DNA of 64,000 nucleotides from Clostridia bacterium (GTDB lineage Bacteria > Bacillota > Clostridia > Oscillospirales > CAG-272): contig JAFVWS010000013.1 of assembly GCA_017501545.1 (NCBI GenBank), positions 1-64,000 on the forward strand. Direction: 5' to 3'. Position numbers and translations under genes: made by a program. This document shows, in pieces, positions 43,131 to 55,080 of the stretch. The first letter of the stretch is position 1. Each line of letters begins with the position of its first letter. The notes beneath the pieces were generated by a model. The model was not told where the DNA came from. It made no database searches and saw nothing but the letters and a program-made list of their open reading frames with translations.

Positions 43131-43763
43131 TTAAGCTCTTGGATTTAAATATTTTGAATATGCCTTTAGGTAGTTAATACCAGATGCAACTGTCATAAAC
43201 GTCATTACTGCAAGAGAAATATATGATGCAATCCAAAGCGTTGGCAAGCCAAAGCCGAGGTTTAATGCAAATTCTACAAGCACAACTACAATTGCGATTA
43301 CCTGTGTAACTGTCTTTGCCTTACCAAAGAAGTTTGCAGGGATAACTCCACCACCTGCGTTTGATGAAACAAGTCTGATTGACGTTACACCAAGCTCGCG
43401 TAGAACTACAATAGCAGTTACCCAAAGAAGCACGTGGGCAATCACCTTTTCATTTACGCCACCACCAATTGCACCGCTTAGGTCCATTGTATATGCCTTG
43501 AAGAAGAATTTAACAGTGATTGTGATAAGCGCCATAAATACCATAAACTTATCTGCAAGTGGGTCCATTACCTTACCAAAGGTTGTAACCATATTGTATT
43601 TTCTTGCTATCTTTCCGTCAAGCATATCTGTAAGCGAGGTAATTATAAATACACCCGCTGTTACTAAGCCACAAATTGCAGGGTCATCTACGTAAATTGC
43701 CACCGCAACAAAGACTGGCACTAACAAAAACCTTAGTATTGTTAATATATTTGGTATGTTCAT
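43131..43763 (-). CDS. pgsA: CDP-diacylglycerol-glycerol-3-phosphate 3-phosphatidyltransferase
   Basis: 210 residues with several membrane helices. The CDP-alcohol phosphatidyltransferase signature is DMLDGKIARKYN...FGKVMDPLADKFM, giving the DGxxAR, GxxxDxxxD arrangement. It begins IPNILTILRFLLVPVFV, a typical start for PgsA, and has AGGAGG before the ATG. It makes phosphatidylglycerol-phosphate at the membrane. It follows rimO, a pairing common in Clostridia and Bacilli, with no cinA in between. Confidence 0.94.
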   Translation of the reverse strand: MNIPNILTILRFLLVPVFVAVAIYVDDPAICGLVTAGVFIITSLTDMLDGKIARKYNMVTTFGKVMDPLADKFMVFMALITITVKFFFKAYTMDLSGAIGGGVNEKVIAHVLLWVTAIVVLRELGVTSIRLVSSNAGGGVIPANFFGKAKTVTQVIAIVVVLVEFALNLGFGLPTLWIASYISLAVMTFMTVASGINYLKAYSKYLNPRA

Positions 43764-43848
43764 TTTTTCCTCCTAATGTATATGCACTCGAGGTAATTAG
43801 TACACAGGGTGCTTTTTGCTATGTTTTTATATACGCTATATATAAAAC

Positions 43849-45171
43849 TTATATTTCCTTTGCGTAAAGGTCAAAATCATCGGCTTCCTCAACCAAAACC
43901 CTTACAAAATCGCCCACCCTGTGTCGCTTTTTTGCGGTAAAGAACACCTTTCCGTCAATGTCTGGGGCGTCTGCCTCGCTTCTTGCATAATACGTCTCTG
44001 CAACCTTGTCGTAGCCCTCACAAAGCACCGTAAGCTCCTTGCCTACGCGTGTTTTATTGTACTCGTCCATGACACTAAGCTGCTCACGCATTAAAATATC
44101 GTATCTGTCCTGCTTCACCTGCTCGTCAATTTGATTTGGCAATTTATAGGCAGGTGTGCCCTCCTCACGTGAGTAGGTGAATGCGCCAAAGCGCTCAAGC
44201 TTAGCCTCACGAATGAACTCGCAAAGCTCCAAAAAGTCAGCCTCACTCTCTCCTGGGAAGCCAACTATCGCTGCCGAGCGAATTGTGATATTTTCAACCG
44301 TACGTAGCTTTTTGATTACGTCACGCACAAGCTGTCCATCTCCACGACGATTCATTCTCTTTAAAACCGTGGATGAAATGTGCTGAATAGGTAAATCTAT
44401 GTATTTTACCAGCTTTTCGTTTGTTTTAAGCTCCTCAATTAATTCGTCTGTTATCTTGTCTGGATAGCAGTATAAAATTCTTAACCACTTAACATCAGTT
44501 TCCTTTGCTAAGCGTGAAAGAAGCGTAGGTAGCTTATATTCTCCATAAAGGTCAATACCATAGGCGGTTGTGTCCTGACCTATGACAATAAGCTCCTTTA
44601 TGCCCATATTAACAAGCTCCTTTGCCTCGTTAATTAAATCGTCCATCGGACGTGAGCGGAATTTACCACGAATAAGTGGTATTGCACAATACGTGCATCT
44701 ATTATCACAGCCCTCTGAGATTTTAAGGTATGCAAATGAGCCTTCCTCAGTGGTGACAACCCTGTCTCCACCTAATTCTACCTCGTTTTCGTCCTTATAT
44801 TCGGAGTATCTTTCGCCGTTTTCAACCCTTTTTACAGCCTCAACAATTGAATGCACGCTTCCCGTGCCTAAAACTGCATCAACCTCAGGAAATTCCGAAA
44901 GAAGCTCATCACGATAGCGCTGTGCTAAGCAGCCCGTTACCACAATTCCCTTCAAATTTGCGTTTTCCTTAAGCCAAGCAATATCTAAAATATTGTCAAT
45001 TGACTCCTTTTTTGCGTCGTTTATAAAGGCGCAGGTGTTGATAACGACAATGTCTGCCTCGCTTTCCTCAGGGGTTATTTCATAGCCCGCCTTGGCAAGA
45101 TGCGCAAGCATAACCTCAGTATCAAGTAGGTTTTTAGGACAGCCCAAGGAAACAAAGCCTATCTTACTCAC
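43849..45171 (-). CDS. rimO: Ribosomal protein uS12 methylthiotransferase
   Basis: 440 residues. N-terminal UPF0004 cysteines (GFVSLGCPKN, VINTCAF, VTGCLAQRY) bind one cluster. The radical SAM motif is KISEGCDNRCTYCAIP. A TRAM domain closes the protein (about 375-440). The IRGKFRSRP and SIDLPIQHIS motifs distinguish RimO/MiaB-type enzymes, and LGCPKNLLDTE favours RimO. It adds a methylthio group to an aspartate of uS12. It overlaps recX by eight bases. Confidence 0.95.
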   Translation of the reverse strand: MSKIGFVSLGCPKNLLDTEVMLAHLAKAGYEITPEESEADIVVINTCAFINDAKKESIDNILDIAWLKENANLKGIVVTGCLAQRYRDELLSEFPEVDAVLGTGSVHSIVEAVKRVENGERYSEYKDENEVELGGDRVVTTEEGSFAYLKISEGCDNRCTYCAIPLIRGKFRSRPMDDLINEAKELVNMGIKELIVIGQDTTAYGIDLYGEYKLPTLLSRLAKETDVKWLRILYCYPDKITDELIEELKTNEKLVKYIDLPIQHISSTVLKRMNRRGDGQLVRDVIKKLRTVENITIRSAAIVGFPGESEADFLELCEFIREAKLERFGAFTYSREEGTPAYKLPNQIDEQVKQDRYDILMREQLSVMDEYNKTRVGKELTVLCEGYDKVAETYYARSEADAPDIDGKVFFTAKKRHRVGDFVRVLVEEADDFDLYAKEI

Positions 45172-45814
45172 TTTCCTTGCTCCTTTCGGTTGCTATCTTA
45201 ATTCCGTCCTTAATTTCTCCGATATTATAGCCGTAGCGAAGGAGTGTGCCCATCATTTTCTTAACGTCGTCCTGCGTCTTAAGAGGCATAAACTTGTTTT
45301 CTATAATGTAAGCGCAGTTTTCTGCAAAGTCAACCTTATCAAGGTTTTTCTTTACAAATTCCTGTACGTCCTCGCGCTGGTAGCCGTGAGAAACAAGCTC
45401 GTTAATTATCTTTAGCTTACCGTATTTCTTTTTTAGATAGTTTTGACAAAGAAGCTTAATCTGCTTTTTCTCATCGATATAGCCACGATGCTCCATATAA
45501 ATTGCAATATTCTTGCAAAGCTCATAGGAATAGCCACGCGCCTGAAGCTTTGTAACTAATGTTTTTTTGTTGTTTTCTCCGCACGAAAGGATTGAAAAGG
45601 CAGCGCGACGTGCGTTGTCAAAGAGCATTTCCTCTCTTATTTTAAGAAAATGTCCGTCGTCTATTATCTCGCCCTCTTCAATATCAAATCTTTCATACTG
45701 CTCATTTGAAACAAGCATTTCAAAAACAGTACCCATATTCGATTTTATGCAGTATATTCTGCCAGCAGGTGTCTTTTTTATCTTTTCTACCTTGTAATAG
45801 ATTTCTTTTTCCAT
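45164..45814 (-). CDS. recX: RecA regulatory protein RecX
   Basis: 216 residues, mostly helical, with the three-helix repeats of RecX: ARRAAFSILSCGENNKKTLVTKLQARGYS, YMEHRGYIDEKKQIKLLCQNYLKKKYGKLKI and YNIGEIKDGI. It modulates RecA filament growth. The gene lies 12 bases past recA and overlaps rimO, so recA, recX and rimO probably share a transcript. Length is typical for Firmicutes. Confidence 0.9.
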   Translation of the reverse strand: MEKEIYYKVEKIKKTPAGRIYCIKSNMGTVFEMLVSNEQYERFDIEEGEIIDDGHFLKIREEMLFDNARRAAFSILSCGENNKKTLVTKLQARGYSYELCKNIAIYMEHRGYIDEKKQIKLLCQNYLKKKYGKLKIINELVSHGYQREDVQEFVKKNLDKVDFAENCAYIIENKFMPLKTQDDVKKMMGTLLRYGYNIGEIKDGIKIATERSKESE

Positions 45815-45825
45815 ATATTTGCCTT

Positions 45826-46929
45826 TTAGTCTAAATTGAGTGAATCGAGGTCGAAATCGTCTGCGTCGATATCAAACTCATCTGTTTCGTGTGCTTCTCC
45901 GTTTGCAAGCCTTTCCTTAATTTTGTCCTCAAGAACCTTCATAAGTTCAGGGTTGTCCTCGAAGTATTTTCTTGCGTTGTCCTTGCCCTGCGCAATCTTT
46001 GAGCCCTCATATGAGAACCAAGAGCCACTCTTCATAACAAGACCATGCTCAATTGCGATATCAATAATTTCGGAGGATTTTGAAATACCCTTTCCGTAAA
46101 TCATATCAAATTCAGCAGTTGTAAATGGTGGTGCCACCTTATTTTTTACAACCTTGCACTTTACGTGGTTTCCGTAAGCTACTGTGCCGTTTTTCAATGT
46201 GTCAGCCTTTCTTACGTCAATTCTTACAGACGCATAGAACTTAAGCGCACGTCCACCTGTTGTTGTTTCTGGGTTTCCGTACATAACGTTAAGCTTTTCA
46301 CGAAGCTGATTAATGAAAATTACTATACAGTTTGTCTTTGCAATAGCTCCAGAAAGCTTTCTTAGCGCCTGTGACATAAGTCTTGCCTGCAAGCCCATAT
46401 GGGAGTCTCCCATTGAGCCCTCAATTTCCTGTCTTGGAACAAGGGCAGCTACTGAGTCAACAACGATAATATCAACAGCGCCTGAGGACACAAGCTTTTC
46501 TGTAATTTCAAGCGCCTGCTCTCCGTTATCCGGCTGTGAAACCAAAAGCTCATCAATATTAACGCCGATAGCCTTTGCGTACACTGGGTCAAGGGCGTGC
46601 TCTGCATCAATAAATGCAGCAGTTCCTCCCTCGCGCTGGCTTTCTGCAATTGCGTGAAGTGCAATTGTTGTCTTACCAGATGACTCTGGACCATATATTT
46701 CAATAATTCTTCCCTTTGGAAGGCCACCAACACCAAGCGCTAAGTCAAGTGTTAATGAGCCTGTGGAAATTGCTCCGATTTGAATATCCGCCTTGTCGCC
46801 AAGACGTCTAATTGCCTCATCTCCACACTCCTTTTTAATTTGAGAAAGTGCAGTTTCCAGTGCCTTTTTCTTTTCGGCATCTGTTGAGGCAGCCTCAGGC
46901 TTTGTTGCCTTTGTTACCTTTTTAGCCAT
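45826..46929 (-). CDS. recA: Recombinase RecA
   Basis: 367 residues. Walker A is GPESSGKTT, Walker [13 protein letters not shown], with [24 protein letters not shown] (loop L1) and [30 protein letters not shown] (loop L2). The C-terminus is acidic as usual ([18 protein letters not shown]). ATG preceded by AGGAG. The upstream gap of about 90 bases has TTGACA but no good -10 and no clear SOS box of the CGAAC-N4-GTTCG kind, so how it is induced is unclear. Confidence 0.97.
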   Translation of the reverse strand: MAKKVTKATKPEAASTDAEKKKALETALSQIKKECGDEAIRRLGDKADIQIGAISTGSLTLDLALGVGGLPKGRIIEIYGPESSGKTTIALHAIAESQREGGTAAFIDAEHALDPVYAKAIGVNIDELLVSQPDNGEQALEITEKLVSSGAVDIIVVDSVAALVPRQEIEGSMGDSHMGLQARLMSQALRKLSGAIAKTNCIVIFINQLREKLNVMYGNPETTTGGRALKFYASVRIDVRKADTLKNGTVAYGNHVKCKVVKNKVAPPFTTAEFDMIYGKGISKSSEIIDIAIEHGLVMKSGSWFSYEGSKIAQGKDNARKYFEDNPELMKVLEDKIKERLANGEAHETDEFDIDADDFDLDSLNLD

Positions 46930-47022
46930 TTTATTCTCCTAATATTTTTAAAATGTTGAGTGCCCCTTGGGCTTTTTGTGCAAAGCACAATTTAGGTTTT
47001 GTCAATTTGTGACACAAGCTTT

Positions 47023-47652
47023 TTAGTAGGTTGGCGTGTCAAGCTTCCAAACACCGTTTTCTGAAATTAGAGTTACTAAAATTTCAGTTTTGCCGTCCTC
47101 TGAGGTTACGTATGCCTCTACAAAGCGCCTTGAGATTTTTTTAATTTCGACGGTAGACGTGTCGTATTTTATAACCTTGAAGCCGTCGTAGTCAATCTCC
47201 TCCTTGCCGTCCTCGCCTTCAACCTCACCCTTTAGGGCAATGTCGTCCTTTAGCATAGCAAGTCCGTATCTGCCGTCTATGTATCGTGCATAAACTATTG
47301 AGCTGTCAATCTCTCCCTTTATTCCAACAAAGGCAGTTGTAATCATAACGTCAGCATAATCAGAGGAAAATACCTCGTTTATTGCCTTTTTTATGTCGCT
47401 TGTGGAATTGTATTTTTCATTTTCCATAACGGTTTTATAAAGGGAGTCCTTTTCCTCAGGAATTTCAATAGTAGGTAAGCCCTCACCATAAACTATTACG
47501 TTTAATTCGTAGGATGCATCAACCAGCTCACTTACCTTAGCTATTGCTTCCTCTTCACTAAGCTTTTTTGTACAACCACTTAAGGATATTACTGAAATAG
47601 TTATAAACAAAAGCAAGCATAGTGAAATTATTCTTCTTTTAATTTTTCCCAT
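47023..47652 (-). CDS. Lipoprotein of unknown function
   Basis: 209 residues. Signal sequence with lipobox SLSGC (Cys27). The mature part is a mixed alpha/beta domain (ELVDASYELNVIVYGEGLPTIEIPEEKD...WKLDTPTY). No catalytic motif stands out. The ATG is one base after the gyrA stop codon, so its translation is likely coupled to gyrA, an unusual partner for a surface lipoprotein. No family is assigned. Confidence 0.75.
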   Translation of the reverse strand: MGKIKRRIISLCLLLFITISVISLSGCTKKLSEEEAIAKVSELVDASYELNVIVYGEGLPTIEIPEEKDSLYKTVMENEKYNSTSDIKKAINEVFSSDYADVMITTAFVGIKGEIDSSIVYARYIDGRYGLAMLKDDIALKGEVEGEDGKEEIDYDGFKVIKYDTSTVEIKKISRRFVEAYVTSEDGKTEILVTLISENGVWKLDTPTY

Positions 47653-47653
47653 A

Positions 47654-50239
47654 TTATTCCTCAGGGTTTACTTCATTTTGGGCAGGGGAAGTGTCGTTAT
47701 TTGCGTTTTCTTGAGTAACTTCACCCTCGGCTAACTCTGCGTTTTCAGCCACAGGGTTGCCATTTTCGTCAAGCACTACCTCGTTTTCTTCCTCATCCTC
47801 TTTATCAACAAGAGTTGTATTAGCAACGATAGCACCGTCATCAAGACGCATAATCTTAACGCCAGTTGTGCTTCTCTTATATGTTGGGATTACGTCTGTT
47901 GCTGTTCTAATGATAATACCCTCGTTAGTAATTACCATTACGTCCTTTTCGTCGTCTACGCAAGCAACACCAGCAAGTCTACCCGTCTTTTCGTTGATAT
48001 TATGAACAATAACACCCATAATACCACGGTTTCTTGGCTCAAACTCGTCAAAGTTAGACTTCTTTCCGTAGCCATTTTCTGTAATTGTAAGAAGCTGTTT
48101 ATCATTATCTACGATAACTGCGCCACAAACAATATCGCCCTGACGTAAATCGATACCACGAACACCACGTGCAGTTCTACCAACAACAGAAACCTTGTTT
48201 TCATCAAAGCGCGCTGCATAGCCGTTCTTTGTAGCAATGAGAACGTGCTTTGTTCCGTCTGTGTGACCAACGAATATAAGCTTGTCTCCCTCGTCAAGGT
48301 TAATTGCAATCTTACCGCCCTTGCGCTGATACTCATATTCTGCAATATCAGTACGCTTAATTACACCATTTTGTGTAACCATTGTTAGATATTCGCCGTG
48401 TACAAACTCGGAAAGAGTTACCATAGCTGTTACCTTTTCGCCCTTTTCAATCTCGATTAGGTTGATAAGGTTAGAGCCCTTAGCTGTTCTTGAAGCCTCT
48501 GGAATTCTATATACCTTACGAACAAATATCTTACCATTGTCGGTAAACATAAGTAAATAGTCATGGCTGTTTGCAACGAGAACCTTTTCAATAAAGTCCT
48601 CTTCCTTTGTATGCATTGCGATAAGTCCCTTACCGCCTCTGCGCTGAGCTGAATATGTGTCAGCAGGAATTCTCTTAATATAGCCAGAATTTGTAAGCGT
48701 GATTACGCACTCGTGACGCTCAATAAGGTCCTCAATGTCGATTTCCTCCTCGCTGTCAATGATGTCTGTGCGACGTGGGTCAGCAAACTTTCTCTTAATT
48801 TCAAGAAGCTCTTCCTTAATAAGTGCTTTTAATTTGTCCTCACTATTAATAATTGAATTTAATTCAGTAATAGTTTCTTGAAGCTTTAATAAGCGCTCCT
48901 CTATCTTTTGGCGCTCAAGTCCGGAAAGACGTCCAAGTGTCATTTCAACAATTGCTTGTGCTTGCTCATCAGAAAGAAGGAACTTTTCCTTTAATTTTTC
49001 CTTAGCCTCTGGGGTGCTTGCACTTGCTCTGATTATTGAAATTATCTCATCAATGTTATCAAGGGCAATTTTATAGCCCTCATAAATATGCTCCTCAGCC
49101 TGTGCCTTTGCAAGCTCAAACTTAGTTCTACGAAGAACAACCTCCTCTTGGAACTCTACGTAATTTTCAAGCACCTGCTTAAGTGAAAGCGTCTTTGGCT
49201 CTCCCTTAACAAGGGCAAGCATATTTACAGCACAAGTATCCTGTAGCTGTGTATTTTTATATAGGGTGTTAAGAATAATTTGTGCGTTTGCATCTCTCTT
49301 ATATTCAATAACAATTCTCATACCAGCACGGCCAGATTCGTCACGAATACCAGTAATGCCCTCAACGCGCTTTTCCTTAACTAAGTCAGCAATTCTTTCA
49401 ACAAGCTGGCTCTTATTTACCATATAAGGAATTTCGGTAATTATAATTCTGTGATGCTCTTCCTCTATCTTAGCCTTTGAGCGCACCATAACGCGTCCGT
49501 GGCCTGTTTCATATGCATCAATTATACCCTTTTTACCATAAATTGTTGCACAGGTTGGAAAGTCTGGACCCTTAATATATTCCATAAGGTCGCTAACTGT
49601 ACAATCTGGGTTTTCCATTAGGTAAACAGTACCATCAATAACCTCACCGAGGTTGTGAGGTGGCACGTTAGTTGCCATACCAACGGCAATACCTACGCTA
49701 CCGTTAACTAAGAAGTTAGGGAAACGAGATGGTAAAACGGTTGGCTCCTTACGAGAGTTATCAAAGTTAGGAATAAAGTCAACAACGTCCTTTTCAATAT
49801 CACTCATAAGCTCGTTTGCAAGCTTACTCATTCTTGCCTCTGTATAACGATAAGCAGCAGCGCCGTCACCGTCTACGTTACCAAAGTTACCATGTCCGTC
49901 AACAAGTGGGTATCTAAGTGAGAATGGTTGCGCCATTCTTACCATTGTGCCGTAAACGGATTGGTCACCGTGTGGATGGTATCTACCAAGCACGTTACCA
50001 ACTGTGGTAGCTGATTTTCTAAATGGCTTGTCGCTTGTTAAGTGGTCCTCGTACATAGCGTACATAACACGTCTTTGACCAGGCTTCATACCATCACGTA
50101 CGTCTGGCAAGGCACGAGAAACGATAACTGACATTGAATATTCCAAAAATGCCTCTGGCACTCTTGATTCAATTGACCTACCAACTATCATTTGCTCGGT
50201 ATTTTCATAATCTAATGTATTTAAATCTTTTTCACTCAT
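47654..50239 (-). CDS. gyrA: DNA gyrase subunit A
   Basis: 861 residues. The breakage-reunion domain includes YAMYEDHLTSDKPFRKSATTVGNVLGRYHPHGDQSVY and the catalytic Tyr in AAAYRYTEARMSK. Six C-terminal beta-pinwheel blades follow, with the GyrA box QRRGGKG near residue 530. The tail (from about 815) is acidic and Asn/Glu-rich. It introduces negative supercoils with GyrB. The gene lies 33 bases after gyrB. The quinolone-region residues appear ordinary. Confidence 0.97.
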   Translation of the reverse strand: MSEKDLNTLDYENTEQMIVGRSIESRVPEAFLEYSMSVIVSRALPDVRDGMKPGQRRVMYAMYEDHLTSDKPFRKSATTVGNVLGRYHPHGDQSVYGTMVRMAQPFSLRYPLVDGHGNFGNVDGDGAAAYRYTEARMSKLANELMSDIEKDVVDFIPNFDNSRKEPTVLPSRFPNFLVNGSVGIAVGMATNVPPHNLGEVIDGTVYLMENPDCTVSDLMEYIKGPDFPTCATIYGKKGIIDAYETGHGRVMVRSKAKIEEEHHRIIITEIPYMVNKSQLVERIADLVKEKRVEGITGIRDESGRAGMRIVIEYKRDANAQIILNTLYKNTQLQDTCAVNMLALVKGEPKTLSLKQVLENYVEFQEEVVLRRTKFELAKAQAEEHIYEGYKIALDNIDEIISIIRASASTPEAKEKLKEKFLLSDEQAQAIVEMTLGRLSGLERQKIEERLLKLQETITELNSIINSEDKLKALIKEELLEIKRKFADPRRTDIIDSEEEIDIEDLIERHECVITLTNSGYIKRIPADTYSAQRRGGKGLIAMHTKEEDFIEKVLVANSHDYLLMFTDNGKIFVRKVYRIPEASRTAKGSNLINLIEIEKGEKVTAMVTLSEFVHGEYLTMVTQNGVIKRTDIAEYEYQRKGGKIAINLDEGDKLIFVGHTDGTKHVLIATKNGYAARFDENKVSVVGRTARGVRGIDLRQGDIVCGAVIVDNDKQLLTITENGYGKKSNFDEFEPRNRGIMGVIVHNINEKTGRLAGVACVDDEKDVMVITNEGIIIRTATDVIPTYKRSTTGVKIMRLDDGAIVANTTLVDKEDEEENEVVLDENGNPVAENAELAEGEVTQENANNDTSPAQNEVNPEE

Positions 50240-50272
50240 TTTTAGTTCTCCTCAATCCTATTTTTCGATTGA

Positions 50273-52448
<2,176 letters not shown>

Positions 52449-52449
<1 letters not shown>

Positions 52450-53588
52450 TAATTTTCCGCCTCTTTAGTGATTTCTTCCTCACCAAAAATTCTTTTGCCG
52501 TCCTTAATATTTATAAAGGTACAGCCTTCACTATTTTCAAATACACTTTTGTCGCAGGCGGTGATAATAACCTGTCTTCCCTTTATATTTGAAAGAATGT
52601 ATTTTTTACGAGAATCATCAAGCTCAGAAAGCACGTCGTCAAACAAAAATACAGGATATTCTCCCTTTTGCTCACGGCTAATTTCACCCTCTGCCATTTT
52701 CATAGCAAGAGAAAGTGAGCGTTGCTGTCCCTGTGAGGAATAAAGACGAGAATCACGTCCGTTTATTTCTATTTTTAAATCGTCCTTGTGAATACCAAAA
52801 AGCGTTGCACCGTATCTAAGCTCTCTATCCTTATTGTTTTTTAAGAGGCTTAAATAGCGATTTTTTAAAAGTTCTCTTGACTCAAAGTCATTTTCATTTG
52901 CATTTGACTCATAAGTGATTTTTGGGGCTTCACGTCCGTTTGTCATTTCATCAAAGAAAATTTTAACCCAATAGTCAAGCTTTTTTATATATTCGTTTCT
53001 TATATCAGCTATATCGGCACAAAGGGAAGCAAGCTCCTCGGAATAAATATCCATAAGCTCTAAATTATTTTGTCTTTCCTCTGGCATCATTTTTAAAATT
53101 GCGTTTCTTTCCTCTAAAACCTGATTGTATCTTGTCATCATTTTTATGTAAACAGGTCTTAGCTGAGAAATTGCAACGTCTAAAAACTTACGGCGTACGG
53201 CTGGCGCGTCCTTAATTATGCCTAAGTGAGAGGGACAGAATAAAACTGCGCGAAACTCACCTATAATTTCAGACGTCTTATTTAATTTAATTTTGTTTCT
53301 ATAAAATTTTTTAGGAAGGCTTTTTGAAATCTCTGCACCAAGTAAAACTGAATCATTTTTATTTGAAAAATCCATTTTTACGTATGCTGTACTTTTATCA
53401 AATTTAACAAGCTCCTTATCCTTAAAGGCACGAAAGCTTTTTCCCCTTGCAAAGAGGTAAATTCCCTCAAGCACGTTTGTTTTGCCCTGCGCATTTTCTC
53501 CATAAATAACGTTTATTCCGTCATTTAATTCGATTACTTCAGAGTCAATATTACGAAAAGCCTCAAATTCGATTTTATTAACCCTCAT
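52449..53588 (-). CDS. recF: DNA replication and repair protein RecF
   Basis: 379 residues. Walker A is VIYGENAQGKTNVLEGIYL, the signature region is LYSSQGQQRSLSLAMKMAE, and Walker B is YPVFLFDDVLSELDDSRKKYI. This SMC-like ATPase loads RecA at gaps. Its ATG overlaps the dnaN stop codon (TAATG), and remB overlaps its end, so dnaN, recF and remB are translationally coupled. Length is normal. Confidence 0.96.
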
Positions 53589-54742
53589 TAGTGTGTCATT
53601 CTCATAGGCATTACGAAGTACGTAAATTTGCCCTCATCAGTTTCCTGTGGCTCAATTAAAACACCAGTTAGTGGGTTTACAAAGCTTAATTTCATTTTTC
53701 CGTTATCACAAACCTTTAAGGCATCAAGGAAGAATTTGCAGTTAAATGCAATAACTAAATCATCTCCCTTTAATTTTTCAATCTCAATTTCGTCATAAAC
53801 GTTTCCGTTTGAGGAAAGAGTTGAAATTGAAAGCACCTCATCAATTGTGAATTTTACGTAAGGACGAAGGGTACCTGCTAAGTTATCCTCAATAATAAGC
53901 GCGCTTCTTTCAAAAGCACCTCTTAAGTCCTCACAGTTAAGATAAAATTCAATATTTGCTTGCTTTGGCAAAATTCTTTCATAGTCAATATAGGCAGACT
54001 CAATTTTCTTTGAGAAAAGAGTATATTTTCCAACGTTAAATACAAGCTGACGGTTTGCAACTCTGATTTCAATTGGCTCCTCAGTGTCCTTTACAAGCTT
54101 CATAAGCTCAACAAGGGTTTTACCGGGAACGATAAACAAAATATAAAGTGGGCTACCATCTATGTTTGTATTTTCAAAATCGTTTTCATATTCAAAATGA
54201 GCCAAACGGTTTCCATCACAGGAAACAATTGTCATTTTCTTTCCGATAATTTCAAAGTAAGCACCGTTGAAAACCGGACGAGAGTCATTTTGACCTATTG
54301 CAAAAAGGATTTTGTTAACGAATTTTCTAAATTGATGCTGTGGAAGCTTAAAGCCACGGTCAGCACGAAGCTCAGGCAAGGTTGGAAATTCACTTGCACT
54401 AAGTGCTTTAATATCAAAGTGTGATAAGCCGTTTTCGGACTCAATTACAGTCTTATATGAGGTATCAACAGTAATTTTAATATTGCCCTTTGGCATTGTT
54501 TTAACAATTTGGAAAAGCTTGTTTGCATTAATAATACATTTTCCTCTTTCAATAACCTCACACTCAATAGTTGTTCTCATTCCCTTTTCAAGGTCATATG
54601 AGGTAAGCTTACAGCTTTGGTCCTCTTGATTACACTCAATCAAAATACCCTCAATGCAAGCCATTGTATTTTTACCTGAAACTGTATACATAATTGGAAC
54701 TAATGCGTTTAATAATTTGTCCTTATCAAAAACAGCAATCAT
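53588..54742 (-). CDS. dnaN: DNA polymerase III beta subunit (sliding clamp)
   Basis: 384 residues from the ATG at 54742, with AAAGGAA eight bases upstream; an earlier in-frame ATG at 54766 is upstream of this site. Three clamp domains are seen: AVFDKDKLLNALVPIMYTVSGKNTMACIEGILIE, the middle NKILFAIGQNDSRPVFNGAYFEI, and the end LTGVLIEPQETDEGKFTYFVMPMRM. It encircles DNA and tethers the polymerase. It is separated from dnaA by the putative oriC region. Confidence 0.96.
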   Translation of the reverse strand: MIAVFDKDKLLNALVPIMYTVSGKNTMACIEGILIECNQEDQSCKLTSYDLEKGMRTTIECEVIERGKCIINANKLFQIVKTMPKGNIKITVDTSYKTVIESENGLSHFDIKALSASEFPTLPELRADRGFKLPQHQFRKFVNKILFAIGQNDSRPVFNGAYFEIIGKKMTIVSCDGNRLAHFEYENDFENTNIDGSPLYILFIVPGKTLVELMKLVKDTEEPIEIRVANRQLVFNVGKYTLFSKKIESAYIDYERILPKQANIEFYLNCEDLRGAFERSALIIEDNLAGTLRPYVKFTIDEVLSISTLSSNGNVYDEIEIEKLKGDDLVIAFNCKFFLDALKVCDNGKMKLSFVNPLTGVLIEPQETDEGKFTYFVMPMRMTH

Positions 54743-54769
54743 AGTTAAATTCCTTTCAAAAATCATTTT

Positions 54770-55080
54770 GAATTTTTTCTTTTATTTTCTTTTTTTTAAT
54801 TATTCATTTAATATTTGTAGTAGTAGTTGTAGTAGTAGGTTATAGTTGATTCGTTGAAAAATCAAAAATTTCCTTTATTTACAATAAATTCAAGCTAAAA
54901 GTATCAACCATGGTAGGTGGAAAACTTTTGATAAGTTAAGTAATTTTAGAAAAAGTTAAATTTTATAATTACTAACCTTTCATCCTCACCTTTTCAACCG
55001 TTGACAACTTTTAGTTGAATTAGTAGGTTAAAGCCTTATACTATAAGGGCTTGTCCCTGTGTTGACAAATAGTGGAAAAA
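54770..55080. other. oriC: Probable chromosomal replication origin (oriC), dnaA-dnaN gap
   Basis: Between dnaA and dnaN, as in Bacillus incC. An AT-rich stretch (54771-54816, candidate unwinding element) abuts a DnaA-trio array TAGTAGTAG-TTG-TAGTAGTAG-G (54818-54839). To its right, towards dnaA, are GGTGGAAAA (54915) and AGTGGAAAA (55070), each one base from the DnaA box TGTGGAAAA. The order box, trio, AT-rich matches the basal unwinding system known from B. subtilis. Perfect TTATCCACA boxes are absent here. Confidence 0.75.

Noticed and set aside
46930..47022. LexA/SOS box upstream of recA
   Set aside because: No CGAAC-N4-GTTCG-like sequence is visible in the gap.
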